In this document: one piece after another, positions 9,804 to 20,631 of the stretch
Layout: every line of letters begins with the position of its first letter
Numbering within the stretch: position 1 is the first letter of the stretch
Assembly: GCF_030369675.1 (NCBI RefSeq)
Contig: NZ_CP128477.1
Coordinates: 3,142,001 to 3,206,000, forward strand
Direction: 5' to 3'
Source: Peteryoungia algae
GTDB taxonomy: Bacteria; Pseudomonadota; Alphaproteobacteria; Rhizobiales; Rhizobiaceae
DNA: 64,000 nt
The notes under the pieces: model-generated
Told to the model about the DNA's origin: nothing
The model's database searches: none
What the model saw: the letters and a program-made list of their open reading frames with translations, nothing else
Program-made: the position numbers and the translations under genes

Positions 9804-11420
9804 TCAGTGGCGGAAGTGGCGGATACCGGTAAAGACCATCGCCACGCCATGTTCGTCCGCCGCAGCGATCACTTCATCATCCCGCATCGAGCCACCCGGC
9901 TGAATAACCGCAGTGGCGCCGGCAGCGATCGCTGCCAGGAGGCCATCGGCGAAGGGATAGAAGGCCTCGGAAGCCACGGCGGATCCCTTCGTCAGGGGCT
10001 CGGCAAGTCCGAGTGCCTTTGCCGCATCCTCGGCCTTGAGAGCTGCGATCCGGGCCGAGTCGACGCGGCTCATCTGGCCGGCACCAATGCCGGCCGTCTG
10101 ACCGTCTTTTGCATAGATCACCGCATTCGACTTCACATGCTTGGCAATCTTGAAGGCGAACTTCATATCCTCGAGCTCGGTCGCTGTTGGTGCCCGCTTG
10201 GTGACGACCTTCAGGTCGAGGTCCTCGACCATGACATTGTCGCGGCTCTGCACCAGCAGACCGCCGGAAACAGTCTTCGCCATGATACCGCGAGAGCGCG
10301 GATCGGGCAGGGTGCCGGTCGTCAGCAGTCGCAGGTTCGGCTTGGCGGCAATGATTGCCCTGGCTTCATCCGTCACCTGCGGCGCGATGATGACTTCGGT
10401 GAAGAGCTTGACGATTTCCTGAGCCGTCTCGGCGTCCAGGATCTGGTTCAAGGCGATGATACCGCCGAACGCCGACGTGCTGTCGCAGGCGAGTGCACGC
10501 TTGTAGGCTTCGACGAGGCTGTCGCCGGTCGCCACGCCGCAAGGATTGGCATGCTTGATGATCGCGCAGGCCGGACCGTTCTCCGGCGGGAATTCGGCAA
10601 CCAGCTCGAAGGCTGCATCGGTATCGTTGATATTGTTGTAGGAGAGCTGCTTGCCCTGGAGCAGGGTGGCGGTCGAAACACCCGGACGAGTGTCGCCATT
10701 GACGTAGAAACCGGCACTCTGATGCGGGTTCTCGCCGTAGCGCATCTTTTCCTTCAGGACACCGCCGACAACGCGATAGGACGGCATCTCGATTTCCAGC
10801 GCCTCGGCGAACCAGTTCGAGATTGCAGCATCATAGGCAGCCGTTCGGGCATAGGCCTTGGCGGCCAGTCGCTGGCGCAGGGCGTAGGTCGTCTGGCCGT
10901 CGTTTTCGCCGAGCGCTGCGACCACTTCGGAGTAATCCGCTGCGTCCGTAACAACGGTGACATAGGCATGGTTCTTCGCCGAAGCGCGGATCATGGCTGG
11001 CCCACCGATATCGATGTTCTCCACCGTCGTCGGATAATCGCCGCCAGCGGCCCGAACCTGTTCGAACGGGTAGAGGTTGATGACCGAGAGATCGATCGCT
11101 TCTATACCATGCGCTTTCATCGCCTCGACATGCTCGGCATCGTCACGGATGGAAAGAAGGCCACCATGCACAAGCGGATGAAGGGTCTTGACGCGCCCGT
11201 CCATAATTTCCGGAAAACCCGTGATTTCGGATACGTCGGTTACAGGCAGACCGGCCGTTGCCAGAGCCTTGTGCGTGCCGCCGGTCGACAGCAGCCGCAC
11301 ACCACGCTCATGCAGAGCCCTCGCGAATTCGACGATGCCGGTTTTGTCCGAGACCGAAAGAAGTGCGGTGCGGATGCGCACGAGGTCGGGGGCGGGGATC
11401 TTCTTGGATACGACGGCCAT
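9804..11420 (-). CDS. purH: Bifunctional AICAR transformylase / IMP cyclohydrolase
   Basis: Performs the last two steps of IMP synthesis: formylation of AICAR with 10-formyl-tetrahydrofolate and ring closure. The N-terminal MGS-like cyclohydrolase domain (about residues 15-160) shows [24 protein letters not shown] and [10 protein letters not shown]. The transformylase half shows [27 protein letters not shown] and the catalytic [10 protein letters not shown]. The protein ends [14 protein letters not shown], typical of PurH. 538 residues is full length. It lies downstream of the heparinase and rsmB genes on the same strand and ends at a strong bidirectional terminator. Confidence 0.97.
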   Translation of the reverse strand: MAVVSKKIPAPDLVRIRTALLSVSDKTGIVEFARALHERGVRLLSTGGTHKALATAGLPVTDVSEITGFPEIMDGRVKTLHPLVHGGLLSIRDDAEHVEAMKAHGIEAIDLSVINLYPFEQVRAAGGDYPTTVENIDIGGPAMIRASAKNHAYVTVVTDAADYSEVVAALGENDGQTTYALRQRLAAKAYARTAAYDAAISNWFAEALEIEMPSYRVVGGVLKEKMRYGENPHQSAGFYVNGDTRPGVSTATLLQGKQLSYNNINDTDAAFELVAEFPPENGPACAIIKHANPCGVATGDSLVEAYKRALACDSTSAFGGIIALNQILDAETAQEIVKLFTEVIIAPQVTDEARAIIAAKPNLRLLTTGTLPDPRSRGIMAKTVSGGLLVQSRDNVMVEDLDLKVVTKRAPTATELEDMKFAFKIAKHVKSNAVIYAKDGQTAGIGAGQMSRVDSARIAALKAEDAAKALGLAEPLTKGSAVASEAFYPFADGLLAAIAAGATAVIQPGGSMRDDEVIAAADEHGVAMVFTGIRHFRH

Positions 11421-11522
11421 GGTTCACACTCCGAGCTGGCAGGCGCCCGGAAAAGCGGCAGCGGGCGCGATGCCGCCGCCTAGCACAGCTTCATCCTCGA
11501 TGAAACCGCAAGATCGCTGCGT

Positions 11523-12062
11523 TCAGGCGTGATGGGCAAGAAACCAGCGAATTTCTGGCCCCTCGAAGACGATCTCGAGTTGCTGCGACTGGCGGATTCC
11601 CGAGACGTCGGCAAAGAAGACATCCTCTGTAACGGCCAGTTGGCCCACGGGAATGGAAAACGTCCAGCTTTCTCCGTCCGGGGCAACGAGCCGAACTTTC
11701 CGCTCGTCCGCGCGCTCAATGGTGATCGACGGATGAATATGGAAGCGCGCGACGACTTCAGCACCCGGAAGATTGGCAGTGGGAAGCCCGTCGGGAAGCA
11801 ACAGTCGATCCCGTCCCGCGATCTTGTTGCCCTGTTCGTTGATGCGAATTTCGCGTTCGTGCACAACGCCGAACCGCTCCACATATCCGTCATGGCGCGC
11901 CGATAACCGGTCGCCTCCGTCAGGACCGGTCTGCCGGTCGACCCCGACCCGGCTGCCCTGCCATGATAGGACCGAGGTGGGACATACGCGCGATCTGCGC
12001 GAAGAATGTTCCGATGCAGAGCGCGTTGCCGCCGTTGTCGGGCAGCTGGCGAAGACGCTCAC
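11523..12062 (-). pseudogene. Heparinase II/III family protein, C-terminal fragment (frame broken by a degraded repeat)
   Basis: From the point GVVHEREIRINEQGNKIAGR to the end FLAHHA (115 residues) this is the C-terminal beta-rich part of a heparinase II/III-like protein. The residues before that are translated from the degraded repeat copy at 11871-12073 and include nonsense. Joining this piece to the long upstream fragment after YVERF gives one uninterrupted protein of about 558 residues, the usual rhizobial length. I infer one original gene. It lies between rsmB and purH on the same strand. Confidence 0.75.
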
Positions 12063-12073
12063 GCAAAACCGGT
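11871..12073. repeat. Degraded tandem copy (copy A) inside the heparinase gene
   Basis: About 203 bases that repeat the next 220 bases (12074-12293) with scattered small deletions, net 17 bases missing. Examples: GGCTGCCCTGCCATG against GGCTCGGCCCCGTCGCCATG, and GCGCGAAGAATGTTCC against GCGCCGAAGAGATGTCTCC. Almost all differences are losses in this copy, which destroy the reading frame. Confidence 0.9.
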
Positions 12074-13402
12074 GAACCGCTCCACATATCCGTCATGGCG
12101 CGCCGATAACCGGTCGCCTCCGTCAGGACCGGTCTGCCGGTCGACCCCGACCCGGCTCGGCCCCGTCGCCATGATAGGACCGAGGTGGGACATACGCGCG
12201 ATCTGCGCCGAAGAGATGTCTCCGATGCAGAGCGTGCTGTGTGCCGCCGTTGTTCGGGCAAGCTGGCGAAGACGCTCACCTGCAAAACGCGGTGAACCGC
12301 TATTGATGATGAAGCGGTTGCGCCCGGAGGAGAGCTCGAATGACAGACAGCCCGCATGCGCAGTGGCAGAGAGACGCGCCGACAGCGGGATTCCCGTATC
12401 CACCAGGATGATTGTTTCACCACCGGCAAGCCGGTGATAGCCGCCATGGGGCAGGGCCTTGAACGGCTGCCCTGCGGTTTCGTCATAACGCAAAACACTC
12501 ATCAGGTCGGTAGCGAGTGACGAACAGGCCCCGTTGAACAGAGCGAGATCACCGCTGCTATGCCGGAAGAACCGCACCGCGGGATAGATCCGATCAACAA
12601 CCGGAATGAGTTTCGGCGGAACGTCATGCCCAAGGTTGATATAGCTCTGTCGCAGCGGCAGAAGATCGAAAAGCAATTCCACCGAGGCTTGCGGATTGCG
12701 TGAGTAGTGGCTCCCGTCCGGCAAGACCTGCCGTTCCAGCTCCCGATCCAGCATCCGCCCTGCGCGACGCACAGCCGTCGGCCGCGCCTCCGCGGCGATG
12801 GACGCCATGGCGATGGCAATCCGTGCTGTCAGCCTCGGCAATCCCTCGGGGAGCGAGCCGACACGGCGCTGCAGATACCGGACCTGCTGACTGAGGGATG
12901 CTGTGAAGCGGCGATAGAAGCCGGCCTCGGCATCGTGTAGAACAACTGGGGAGTGGGAGAGCCAGCTGATGATGCGGCGTGAAACGACATCAGGCTCCCA
13001 GGCAACGCCAGCGGCACGGCCTCCATGCATGGCAATCCATTGGTCCACGATTGATCGCGTGTGAGCGCAGTTATCGGCTGTCTTGTTCGCCCGCATATGG
13101 CGCAGCCAGCCGAAGCCGTGCAGCCGCCGGGCAAACTGCAGTGATGGCAGTTCAAGCGTGAAGGGCGACTGGACGCCAGTGTCGAGCACTCGGCCGGCCA
13201 GAGGAAAGCGCCCGTTCAAGATTTCTTCTGCCACAAACGGATCCACCGCCCTGAGATCGGTGGGCGCGACAATGACACGTGTAATCCGGAAGCTGCCGGA
13301 GGACAGGCTCGATGGCCTGGACACCGCGGCAGCCAGCCGCAACCGGCGCCACCCTTCGGCGACGTGCAGTGTGACCAACTTGCGGCGATCGACAAATCGC
13401 AT
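12059..13402 (-). pseudogene. Heparinase II/III family protein, N-terminal fragment
   Basis: The family degrades or remodels acidic polysaccharides by beta-elimination; the substrate here is unknown. The fragment carries the alpha-helical toroid region (PFTLELPSLQFARRLHGFGW, IDQWIAMHGGRAAG-like segments, DGSHYSRNPQASVELLFDLL) and the start of the heparinase C-terminal domain (LPHGGYHRLAGGETIILVDT, AHAGCLSFELSSGRNRFIIN). The frame runs correctly through the good repeat copy (12074-12293) to YVERF, then reads TGFA and stops inside the degraded copy. Without that copy the ORF would continue into the fragment ending at 11523. No signal peptide is evident. See the findings for artefact versus real mutation. 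Confidence 0.78.
12074..12293. repeat. Intact tandem copy (copy B) inside the heparinase gene
   Basis: This 220-base copy keeps the heparinase reading frame open. The 8-mer GAACCGCT begins copy A (11871), begins copy B (12074) and follows copy B (12294), so the duplicated unit is bounded by a short direct repeat. Confidence 0.9.
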
Positions 13403-13558
13403 TCTGTATCCTGTCGGAAGGATCGAAATGATCCGCCGGTTTCACATCTGACACCTGGAGTCAGCAGTGCAATTCCGTTTCATAGCGACATACGCCGCGC
13501 CTGCAGAGCAGGGACGGCGGGGACAGCGAACTTCCCAACAAGTTTATTCAGATATTAG

Positions 13559-14947
13559 TTAAGTTTTAGCAATGACCGCTGCGTAGAAACCGTCAAGGCC
13601 GCCGAGGTCCGGCAACATGGCCGGCGTTGTCCGAAACTCTCCCTCCGGCGTGATCGCAGTTTCGAGACCCGGCCAGTCCGCCGGATTGATCGGCAACAAC
13701 ATCAAGCTCGGATCATCAGCGAGAACGCGCGAAACCACATCCTCCCCCTCGATCGGATCGATAGAACAGTTCGAAAAGACCAGTTGCCCGCCCGGCTTCA
13801 ACAGCGTGAGGGCATGCCGAAGCAAGCCTTCCTGCACGGACGCAAGTTTCGTGATATCGCTGGGCTCCTTGGTCCAGAGCACGTCCGGGTGACGCCGCGT
13901 CGTGCCGGTAGACGAGCACGGCGCATCCAGGAGGATCGCGTCAAAGCTCTCCGGCACATCCATGGCCATCAGATTGACGCAACGAATTTCGGCCGTCAGC
14001 CCGAGCCGAGCGAGATTGCCCTCGAGCCGCTTCAGCCGCGACTTTGACTGCTCCACGGCAAGGACATCGCCGCCGGCCATGACCAATTGTGCCGTCTTGC
14101 CACCGGGGGCCGCACACAGATCCGCAACGCGTTTGCCGGAGAGATCCCCGAACAGCTGTGCAGGAAGAGCGGCAGCGGCGTCCTGCACCCACCAGGCGCC
14201 TTGATCGAAGCCCTCGAGCGAGGGGATCGATCCCTTAAATCTATCGAGCCGGATGCTGCCGGTCGGCATGACCTGTCCACCGAGCCTTTCAGCCCAGGCG
14301 CTGGCGTCGCTCTTGACGGTGAGGTCGATCGTCGGCGGCTCGAGCTGCGACGCGGCGATCGCCTGCGCATGCTCCTGACCATACACTGCCGTCAGTCGCT
14401 GCATGAACCAGTCGGGCATGCAGGGAAGATCCTCCACCGACGTGAGCAGGCCGGTCTTCTCGCGTCCGATCCTTCGGAGGATGGCATTGACAAGCTTGGC
14501 AAAGCGGCGGCTGCGCGGATCGCCGGACGCCTGCTCCACGGCAAGGTCCACCGCGGAATGGTCTGGAACATCGAGATAGAGCATCTGCGCGGCTGCCACG
14601 ACCAGCAGGTGGTGAAGCGATCTCGCGCCTTCCGGCAAAGGATTGTCCAGGAGCTGTGCAATAATGGCATCGATCCGCGGCAGATGTCTGAGCGCACTCT
14701 GCAGGATCGCCTTGACGAGGCCGCGATCGGCATCGTTCAGCGGCAGAAAGGCCGGATTGCCGTGCTCCGGATCAAGCATACCGTCGAGCGAGGTCTTGCG
14801 ATCGATCACGGCAGCCAGGATGCGAGTCGCGGCAATGCGCGCCTCAAGCCCCGGCTTCATGGACTGCCGGGACGATCTTTCCCCGTGGCCCCTGTTTCCC
14901 GCCTGTCTGTTTTTCGGTTTGCCCGTCGATGTGTCGCTCAAGACCAT
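13559..14947 (-). CDS. rsmB: 16S rRNA m5C methyltransferase, RsmB/NOP family
   Basis: SAM-dependent cytosine-5 RNA methyltransferase, expected to modify C967 (E. coli numbering) of 16S rRNA. The N-terminal third resembles the NusB-like RNA-binding domain ([32 protein letters not shown]). The catalytic domain has the SAM loop [36 protein letters not shown] and [14 protein letters not shown], which supply the two Cys residues of the mechanism. The frame is open to 14983; ATG 14947 (MVLSDTSTG) is chosen, overlapping the htpX stop region by 10 bases, which suggests translational coupling. An ATG further in ([15 protein letters not shown]) is an alternative. Confidence 0.92.
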   Translation of the reverse strand: MVLSDTSTGKPKNRQAGNRGHGERSSRQSMKPGLEARIAATRILAAVIDRKTSLDGMLDPEHGNPAFLPLNDADRGLVKAILQSALRHLPRIDAIIAQLLDNPLPEGARSLHHLLVVAAAQMLYLDVPDHSAVDLAVEQASGDPRSRRFAKLVNAILRRIGREKTGLLTSVEDLPCMPDWFMQRLTAVYGQEHAQAIAASQLEPPTIDLTVKSDASAWAERLGGQVMPTGSIRLDRFKGSIPSLEGFDQGAWWVQDAAAALPAQLFGDLSGKRVADLCAAPGGKTAQLVMAGGDVLAVEQSKSRLKRLEGNLARLGLTAEIRCVNLMAMDVPESFDAILLDAPCSSTGTTRRHPDVLWTKEPSDITKLASVQEGLLRHALTLLKPGGQLVFSNCSIDPIEGEDVVSRVLADDPSLMLLPINPADWPGLETAITPEGEFRTTPAMLPDLGGLDGFYAAVIAKT

Positions 14948-15900
14948 GGTCCCTTGGGTGGTTCGGCATTGCCGCGCCCCCAACCGGTGGTCGGAACGGA
15001 ACGCGCAGTGCGCGTTGCCTTAACAGGGGCTTCAGGCGGCGTCGATCCCCCCGCGCGGATATCGGTCATGGCCAGCAGCGCCTCGATCCGGTTCCGGGTG
15101 TCCGGATGCGTGGAGAAAAGATTGTCCATCCGTTGGCCGTTCAAGGGATTGATGATGAACATGTGGGCGGTCGCTGGGTTACGTTCGGCAGCCGCGTTTT
15201 CGATCTGCGATGCGTCGCCCGCGATCTTCTGTAGCGCGGATGCGAGCCAGCGGGGCTGGCCACAGATCTCGGCGCCACGTCGATCGGCTGCATATTCCCG
15301 CGTTCGGCTGATTGCCATCTGGACCAGCATCGCCGCAAGCGGCGCCACGATCATGGCGATGATGACCCCGATGAAACCGAAGGGATTGTTGCGATCGTCG
15401 CGGCCGCTGGAGAACAGGAAGGCGAAGTTCGACAGCATCGAGATTGCGCCGGCAAGCGTTGCCGTAATCGTCATGGTGAGCGTATCGCGGTTCTCGATAT
15501 GGGCGAGTTCATGGGCCATGACACCGGCCACTTCTTCCGGTGTCAGCCGCTGCAAGAGCCCGGTCGATGCCGCAACGGCGGCATTCTGCGGGTTTCTGCC
15601 CGTCGCAAAAGCGTTTGGCTGCGGATTGTCGAAGACATAGACCTTCGGCATCGGCAGGCCGGCATTGCGCGCCAGATCTCTCACCATGACGAAGAATTCT
15701 GGCGCTGTACGCTCATCGACTTCCTGTGCCCGATAGGCACGCAGCACCATCTTGTCCGAGTTCCAGTAGGAGAAGATATTCATGCCCGCCGCCACGACGA
15801 AGGCGATCATCATTCCGCCCCCACCGCCGATCAGAAAGCCGACGCCCATGAAGAGGGCTGTCATGAAGGCGAGCAGCATTGCAGTCCGCATTGTATTCAT
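14938..15900 (-). CDS. htpX: Membrane zinc metalloprotease HtpX
   Basis: M48 family inner-membrane protease involved in quality control of membrane proteins. Two N-terminal hydrophobic segments ([19 protein letters not shown] and [17 protein letters not shown]) precede the zinc-binding HELAH (about residue 130) with the downstream Glu in [12 protein letters not shown]. Further hydrophobic stretches lie between them. ATG 15900 is chosen over 15933 because AGAGGACC stands just upstream and the product then begins [10 protein letters not shown]. It is the first gene of an htpX-rsmB pair and divergent from the DUF1674 gene. Confidence 0.94.
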   Translation of the reverse strand: MNTMRTAMLLAFMTALFMGVGFLIGGGGGMMIAFVVAAGMNIFSYWNSDKMVLRAYRAQEVDERTAPEFFVMVRDLARNAGLPMPKVYVFDNPQPNAFATGRNPQNAAVAASTGLLQRLTPEEVAGVMAHELAHIENRDTLTMTITATLAGAISMLSNFAFLFSSGRDDRNNPFGFIGVIIAMIVAPLAAMLVQMAISRTREYAADRRGAEICGQPRWLASALQKIAGDASQIENAAAERNPATAHMFIINPLNGQRMDNLFSTHPDTRNRIEALLAMTDIRAGGSTPPEAPVKATRTARSVPTTGWGRGNAEPPKGPWS

Positions 15901-16025
15901 GTCGTGGTCCTCTAACAGCAGTGCGTCCGGCAATACTGTTGCCGTTTTCGCCTGTTGATTTAAAAAGCGGCGACCCCAATTTCAATGTTTGCGCATGAAA
16001 TGGGGTCTCAGCAGAGGACGATGTG

Positions 16026-16235
16026 ATGTCAGAAGATCGTGAAGCCGACCACGGCGGCGTGCAGGAACAGCCGCGTGAACTGAACCCAGCCGCAAAACGG
16101 GCACTCGCGGAAGCAGAGGAGCGACGCCGCAGGCAAGCATCTGCCGACATGCCCCCAGAGATCGGTGGCCGCGGTGGTGCGGATCCTGCGCGCTTCGGTG
16201 ACTGGGAGATCAAGGGTCGCGCAATCGATTTCTGA
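16026..16235 (+). CDS. DUF1674 protein, SdhAF4-like succinate dehydrogenase assembly factor
   Basis: A 69-residue protein whose last 20 residues, GGADPARFGDWEIKGRAIDF, are the hallmark of DUF1674 (PF07896). The eukaryotic member, SDHAF4, binds flavinylated SdhA and promotes its assembly into complex II; the same role is inferred here, not shown. The first half is charged (Glu/Arg/Ala-rich) and probably disordered. A GTG three bases upstream (16023) is also in frame; ATG 16026 is preferred. It is divergent from htpX, and no sdh gene is in the window. Confidence 0.85.
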   Translation: MSEDREADHGGVQEQPRELNPAAKRALAEAEERRRRQASADMPPEIGGRGGADPARFGDWEIKGRAIDF

Positions 16236-16286
16236 CAGGAAGAATTACCTATTGATCGCGGGAGCTGATCGGAATATGTTCCTATT

Positions 16287-16739
16287 ATGTTCCGACCCCG
16301 CGCCGTTCTGATCCGATTTCTTGCAGCTGTCTCCCTGGGATCGCCAGTCTCGACAGAAGCCCATGATCTGTACGGCCCGGTAAAGGCGGACATTGTCCGC
16401 GTCGTCGATGGCGATACCATCCTGGTTGATGCACTGCCTTGGCCGAACCAGCGGATAAGGACTTATGTTCGACTACGCGGCATCGATTCCGCCGAGATGA
16501 ATTCGCCGTGCCCCGCGTTTCGGCGATCGGCAAATCTGGCGAAGCAAGCGCTCGTCACAATGGTCGAAGGCCGGGAGAGTGTGACCCTGATGGCAATCAC
16601 CGGCGACAAGTATTTTGGCAGGGTCGTCGCAACCCTCAAGACGGATGATGGCCGGGATCTCGCGCGTGAGCTCATGGAACGTGGGCTGGCTGAACCCTAC
16701 GAGGGAAAGCGAAAGCTCAGGTCCGCCTGCCCCGGCTGA
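16287..16739 (+). CDS. Secreted thermonuclease-family (SNase-like) protein
   Basis: A 150-residue protein with an N-terminal signal sequence (about residues 1-25, ending near STEAHD) and one staphylococcal-nuclease domain. The residues equivalent to the SNase catalytic set are visible: Asp in RVVDGDTILVD, Arg and Glu in VRLRGIDSAEM, and Arg in KYFGRVVATL. A Ca2+-dependent extracytoplasmic nuclease is therefore plausible. It is followed after 53 bases by a secreted Excalibur-domain protein, a domain often found fused to this nuclease type. Confidence 0.87.
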   Translation: MFRPRAVLIRFLAAVSLGSPVSTEAHDLYGPVKADIVRVVDGDTILVDALPWPNQRIRTYVRLRGIDSAEMNSPCPAFRRSANLAKQALVTMVEGRESVTLMAITGDKYFGRVVATLKTDDGRDLARELMERGLAEPYEGKRKLRSACPG

Positions 16740-16792
16740 CAAGTTGTATATGGATTGTGGACAATCACTGCCCGGGACTGCTTTATCACCAC

Positions 16793-17062
16793 ATGTCTAT
16801 TGTTCGAGATTTTCGGCAGCGCTTCGCATTTCTGCTGCTTTCGCTTCTTTTAGCGCTCCACGGCCCTGCCACCGGTGCATGGGCAGCCAGTGCAGAATTA
16901 GCCGCACGAACCTGCAAACAGGTTTCGACCTGTGAGGACGCCGTGATTCTATGGTGCAACGGCCACCGACGCGCGGACGGAGATGGTGACGGCATTCCCT
17001 GTGAAAACGTCTGCTCCACACGGGAGCAGGTCAACGAGATCCGCCGCGTGATCGGATGCTGA
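16793..17062 (+). CDS. Secreted Excalibur calcium-binding-domain protein
   Basis: A small exported protein of about 89 residues: a hydrophobic signal segment (FAFLLLSLLLALHG), then the Excalibur core, with CKQVSTCEDAVILWC and the Ca2+-loop signature DGDGDGIPCENVC. The Excalibur domain is an extracellular Ca2+-binding motif known in Firmicutes nucleases and surface proteins. ATG 16793 (MSIVRDF) is chosen; the frame opens earlier at 16757. Its position directly after the thermonuclease gene suggests that the two work together outside the cytoplasm (inference). Confidence 0.82.
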   Translation: MSIVRDFRQRFAFLLLSLLLALHGPATGAWAASAELAARTCKQVSTCEDAVILWCNGHRRADGDGDGIPCENVCSTREQVNEIRRVIGC

Positions 17063-17064
17063 AA

Positions 17065-17100
17065 CACCGGGAGCCCTATGGGCCCCCGGTGATATGATCT
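17065..17100. terminator. Hairpin between the Excalibur gene and acs
   Basis: CACCGGG-a-GCCC / GGGC-c-CCCGGTG forms an 11-bp stem with one internal mismatch and a 3-base loop between two convergent genes. The T-tract is only TTT on the minus strand, so it is a weak bidirectional terminator candidate. Confidence 0.5.
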
Positions 17101-17103
17101 TCG

Positions 17104-19056
<1,953 letters not shown>

Positions 19057-19289
19057 GAATTCCTCCTCATGTTGACGGGCCACTACTGGCGACCAGGACC
19101 GTCCTCCCCGGCCTATCGCCGACATTCATAGCAGCTGAAAAACGGCCAGCAATTAGACAAAGGTCATTCGTGACTTCGCGAATTGCAATTTCGTTACATA
19201 ATCGCTATAAGGACGCCGAATTCCCGGAAATAGTGGTTTAAACCCACGGCCCGCGACAACCGGCGCGGACCCTCAGAAGGATTGTATCC

Positions 19290-19991
19290 ATGGCCCAGAC
19301 ACTGCTCATGCCGAAGGCGACCGCTGTATGGCTCGTCGACAATACCGCGCTGTCATTCGACCAGATTGCGCAGTTCTGCAAGCTGCACCCGCTTGAGGTG
19401 AAGGCAATTGCGGACGGCGAAGCAGCACAGGGCATCAAGGGTCTCGACCCGATCGCAACCGGGCAGCTGTCGCGTGACGAAATCGCCCGGGCCGAAAAGG
19501 ACGTGAACTACAAGCTCAAGATCTCCGAGCCGAAGGTGCGTGTCCCCGACTCGAAGCGCCGTGGCCCGCGTTACACGCCGGTTTCGAAGCGCCAGGATCG
19601 CCCGAATGCCATCCTCTGGCTCGTGCGCAATCATCCGGAACTGAAGGATGCCCAGATTTCTCGCCTCGTCGGCACGACGAAATCGACGATCGAGCAGATC
19701 CGCGACCGCACCCACTGGAACTCCGCCAACCTGGCGCCCATGGACCCCGTAACCCTTGGCCTTTGCAGCCAGATCGATCTCGACCTGGAAGTGGAAAAGG
19801 CATCCAAGGGCCGGCCACTCCCGACCGCCGCCGAACTCGGCGCGACCCTCCAGTCTACGAGCGAAACCGAGAACGCCGGTTTCAGCTATGAGCGCGAGGA
19901 AGAGAAGGAAATCGACGCCAACGCTGTCTTTGCCAAGCTCCAGTCGCTGAAATCCGATCGTCCAAGCGACGAGGAAGACGATCAATACTGA
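19290..19991 (+). CDS. trcR: DUF1013 protein, TrcR-type RNA polymerase-associated cell-cycle regulator
   Basis: A 233-residue DUF1013 protein conserved across Alphaproteobacteria. The Caulobacter member TrcR tracks with RNA polymerase and affects expression of the cell-cycle regulator CtrA; the same role is inferred here. Visible features: an N-terminal segment MPKATAVWLVDNTALSFDQI, a helix-turn-helix-like region ISRLVGTTKSTIEQIRDRTH (about residues 125-144), and an acidic C-terminal tail SDEEDDQY. It is monocistronic, with a clear terminator after it. GTTTAAACC-type dyad sequence (19235-19244) lies in the promoter region. Confidence 0.85.
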   Translation: MAQTLLMPKATAVWLVDNTALSFDQIAQFCKLHPLEVKAIADGEAAQGIKGLDPIATGQLSRDEIARAEKDVNYKLKISEPKVRVPDSKRRGPRYTPVSKRQDRPNAILWLVRNHPELKDAQISRLVGTTKSTIEQIRDRTHWNSANLAPMDPVTLGLCSQIDLDLEVEKASKGRPLPTAAELGATLQSTSETENAGFSYEREEEKEIDANAVFAKLQSLKSDRPSDEEDDQY

Positions 19992-20012
19992 TCAATTGCG
20001 ACGCGTATTTTG

Positions 20013-20044
20013 CCCCGGCTGCTCATTGCGGCCGGGGTTTTTTA
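20013..20044 (+). terminator. Intrinsic terminator after the DUF1013 gene
   Basis: CCCCGGC, an 11-base spacer, GCCGGGG, then TTTTTTATT: a compact GC stem followed by a six-T run, 22 bases after the stop codon. It also separates this gene from the convergent prpE-like gene. Confidence 0.88.
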
Positions 20045-20060
20045 TTGCCCGAAGTTAAGC

Positions 20061-20522
20061 TCAGGCGCTTGCGGCAGATGTGGCCGACGCAGAGACCTGT
20101 CCATGCGCCTGCAGAACGGCGGTGATTTCGTCCAGGATTGCAGGGTCGTCGATCGTCGCTGGCATCTTCCAGGGCAAACCATCCGCAATCTTCTGCATGG
20201 TACCCCGCAGGATTTTGCCCGATCGGGTCTTCGGCAGGCGATCGACCATCAGCACCATCTTGAAGGCCGCCACGGGACCGATCTCGTCACGCACCAGCTG
20301 AACGATTTCCTTCGCGATCAGGGCATGGTCGCGATGCACATTCTTCTTCAGCACCAGAAAGCCGCAGGGGATCTGGCCCTTGAGTTCGTCGGCAATCCCG
20401 ATGACCGCGCATTCGGCCACATCCGGATGCATGGCACAGACCTCTTCCATGCCCCCGGTAGACAGGCGGTGCCCGGCGCAGACAGCCGTTGATGACGCCG
20501 GCATGTCGTCGGTCCGGGCCAC
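20061..20522 (-). pseudogene. prpE: Propionyl-CoA synthetase-like protein, C-terminal fragment
   Basis: The C-terminal subdomain of an acyl-CoA synthetase: AGHRLSTGGMEEVCAMHPDV, ADELKGQIPCGFLVLKKNV and the acetylatable-Lys motif [19 protein letters not shown]. The first residues (ARTDDMPASSTAV) are scrambled; intact homologues read like RTDDVINVAGHRLSTG, so extra bases lie around 20480-20510. It belongs with the fragment ending at 20606. Together they would make one protein of about 630 residues, the normal PrpE length. Confidence 0.75.
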
Positions 20523-20631
20523 GACCGGAAGCGCTCATCCCATCCAGACAAAGCTTGGCGACATAGCCGTCCTCGTCAATGACGCCGGCATCCGTTGGAG
20601 ATCCGTCACCGAAGCAGTCCAAGACCCGCCG
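20521..20631. repeat. Scrambled short copy inside the prpE-like gene
   Basis: Blocks repeat the neighbouring 20662-20852 segment in the same order: ACGACCGGAAGCGCTCATCC, AAGCTTGGCGAC, CGTTGGAGATCC and GAAGCAGTCCAAGACCCGCC. About 80 bases are missing overall. Between the blocks lie pieces that fit the expected PrpE continuation (DAGVIDEDGYV, 20567-20600), so it is a mosaic and not a clean duplication. Confidence 0.8.

Noticed and set aside
9807..11483. Antisense ORF of 558 codons opposite purH
   Set aside because: PurH is complete and well conserved on the other strand; the antisense product shows no recognisable motif.
14087..15640. Plus-strand ORF of 517 codons spanning rsmB and htpX
   Set aside because: It crosses two confirmed minus-strand genes and has no recognisable domain.
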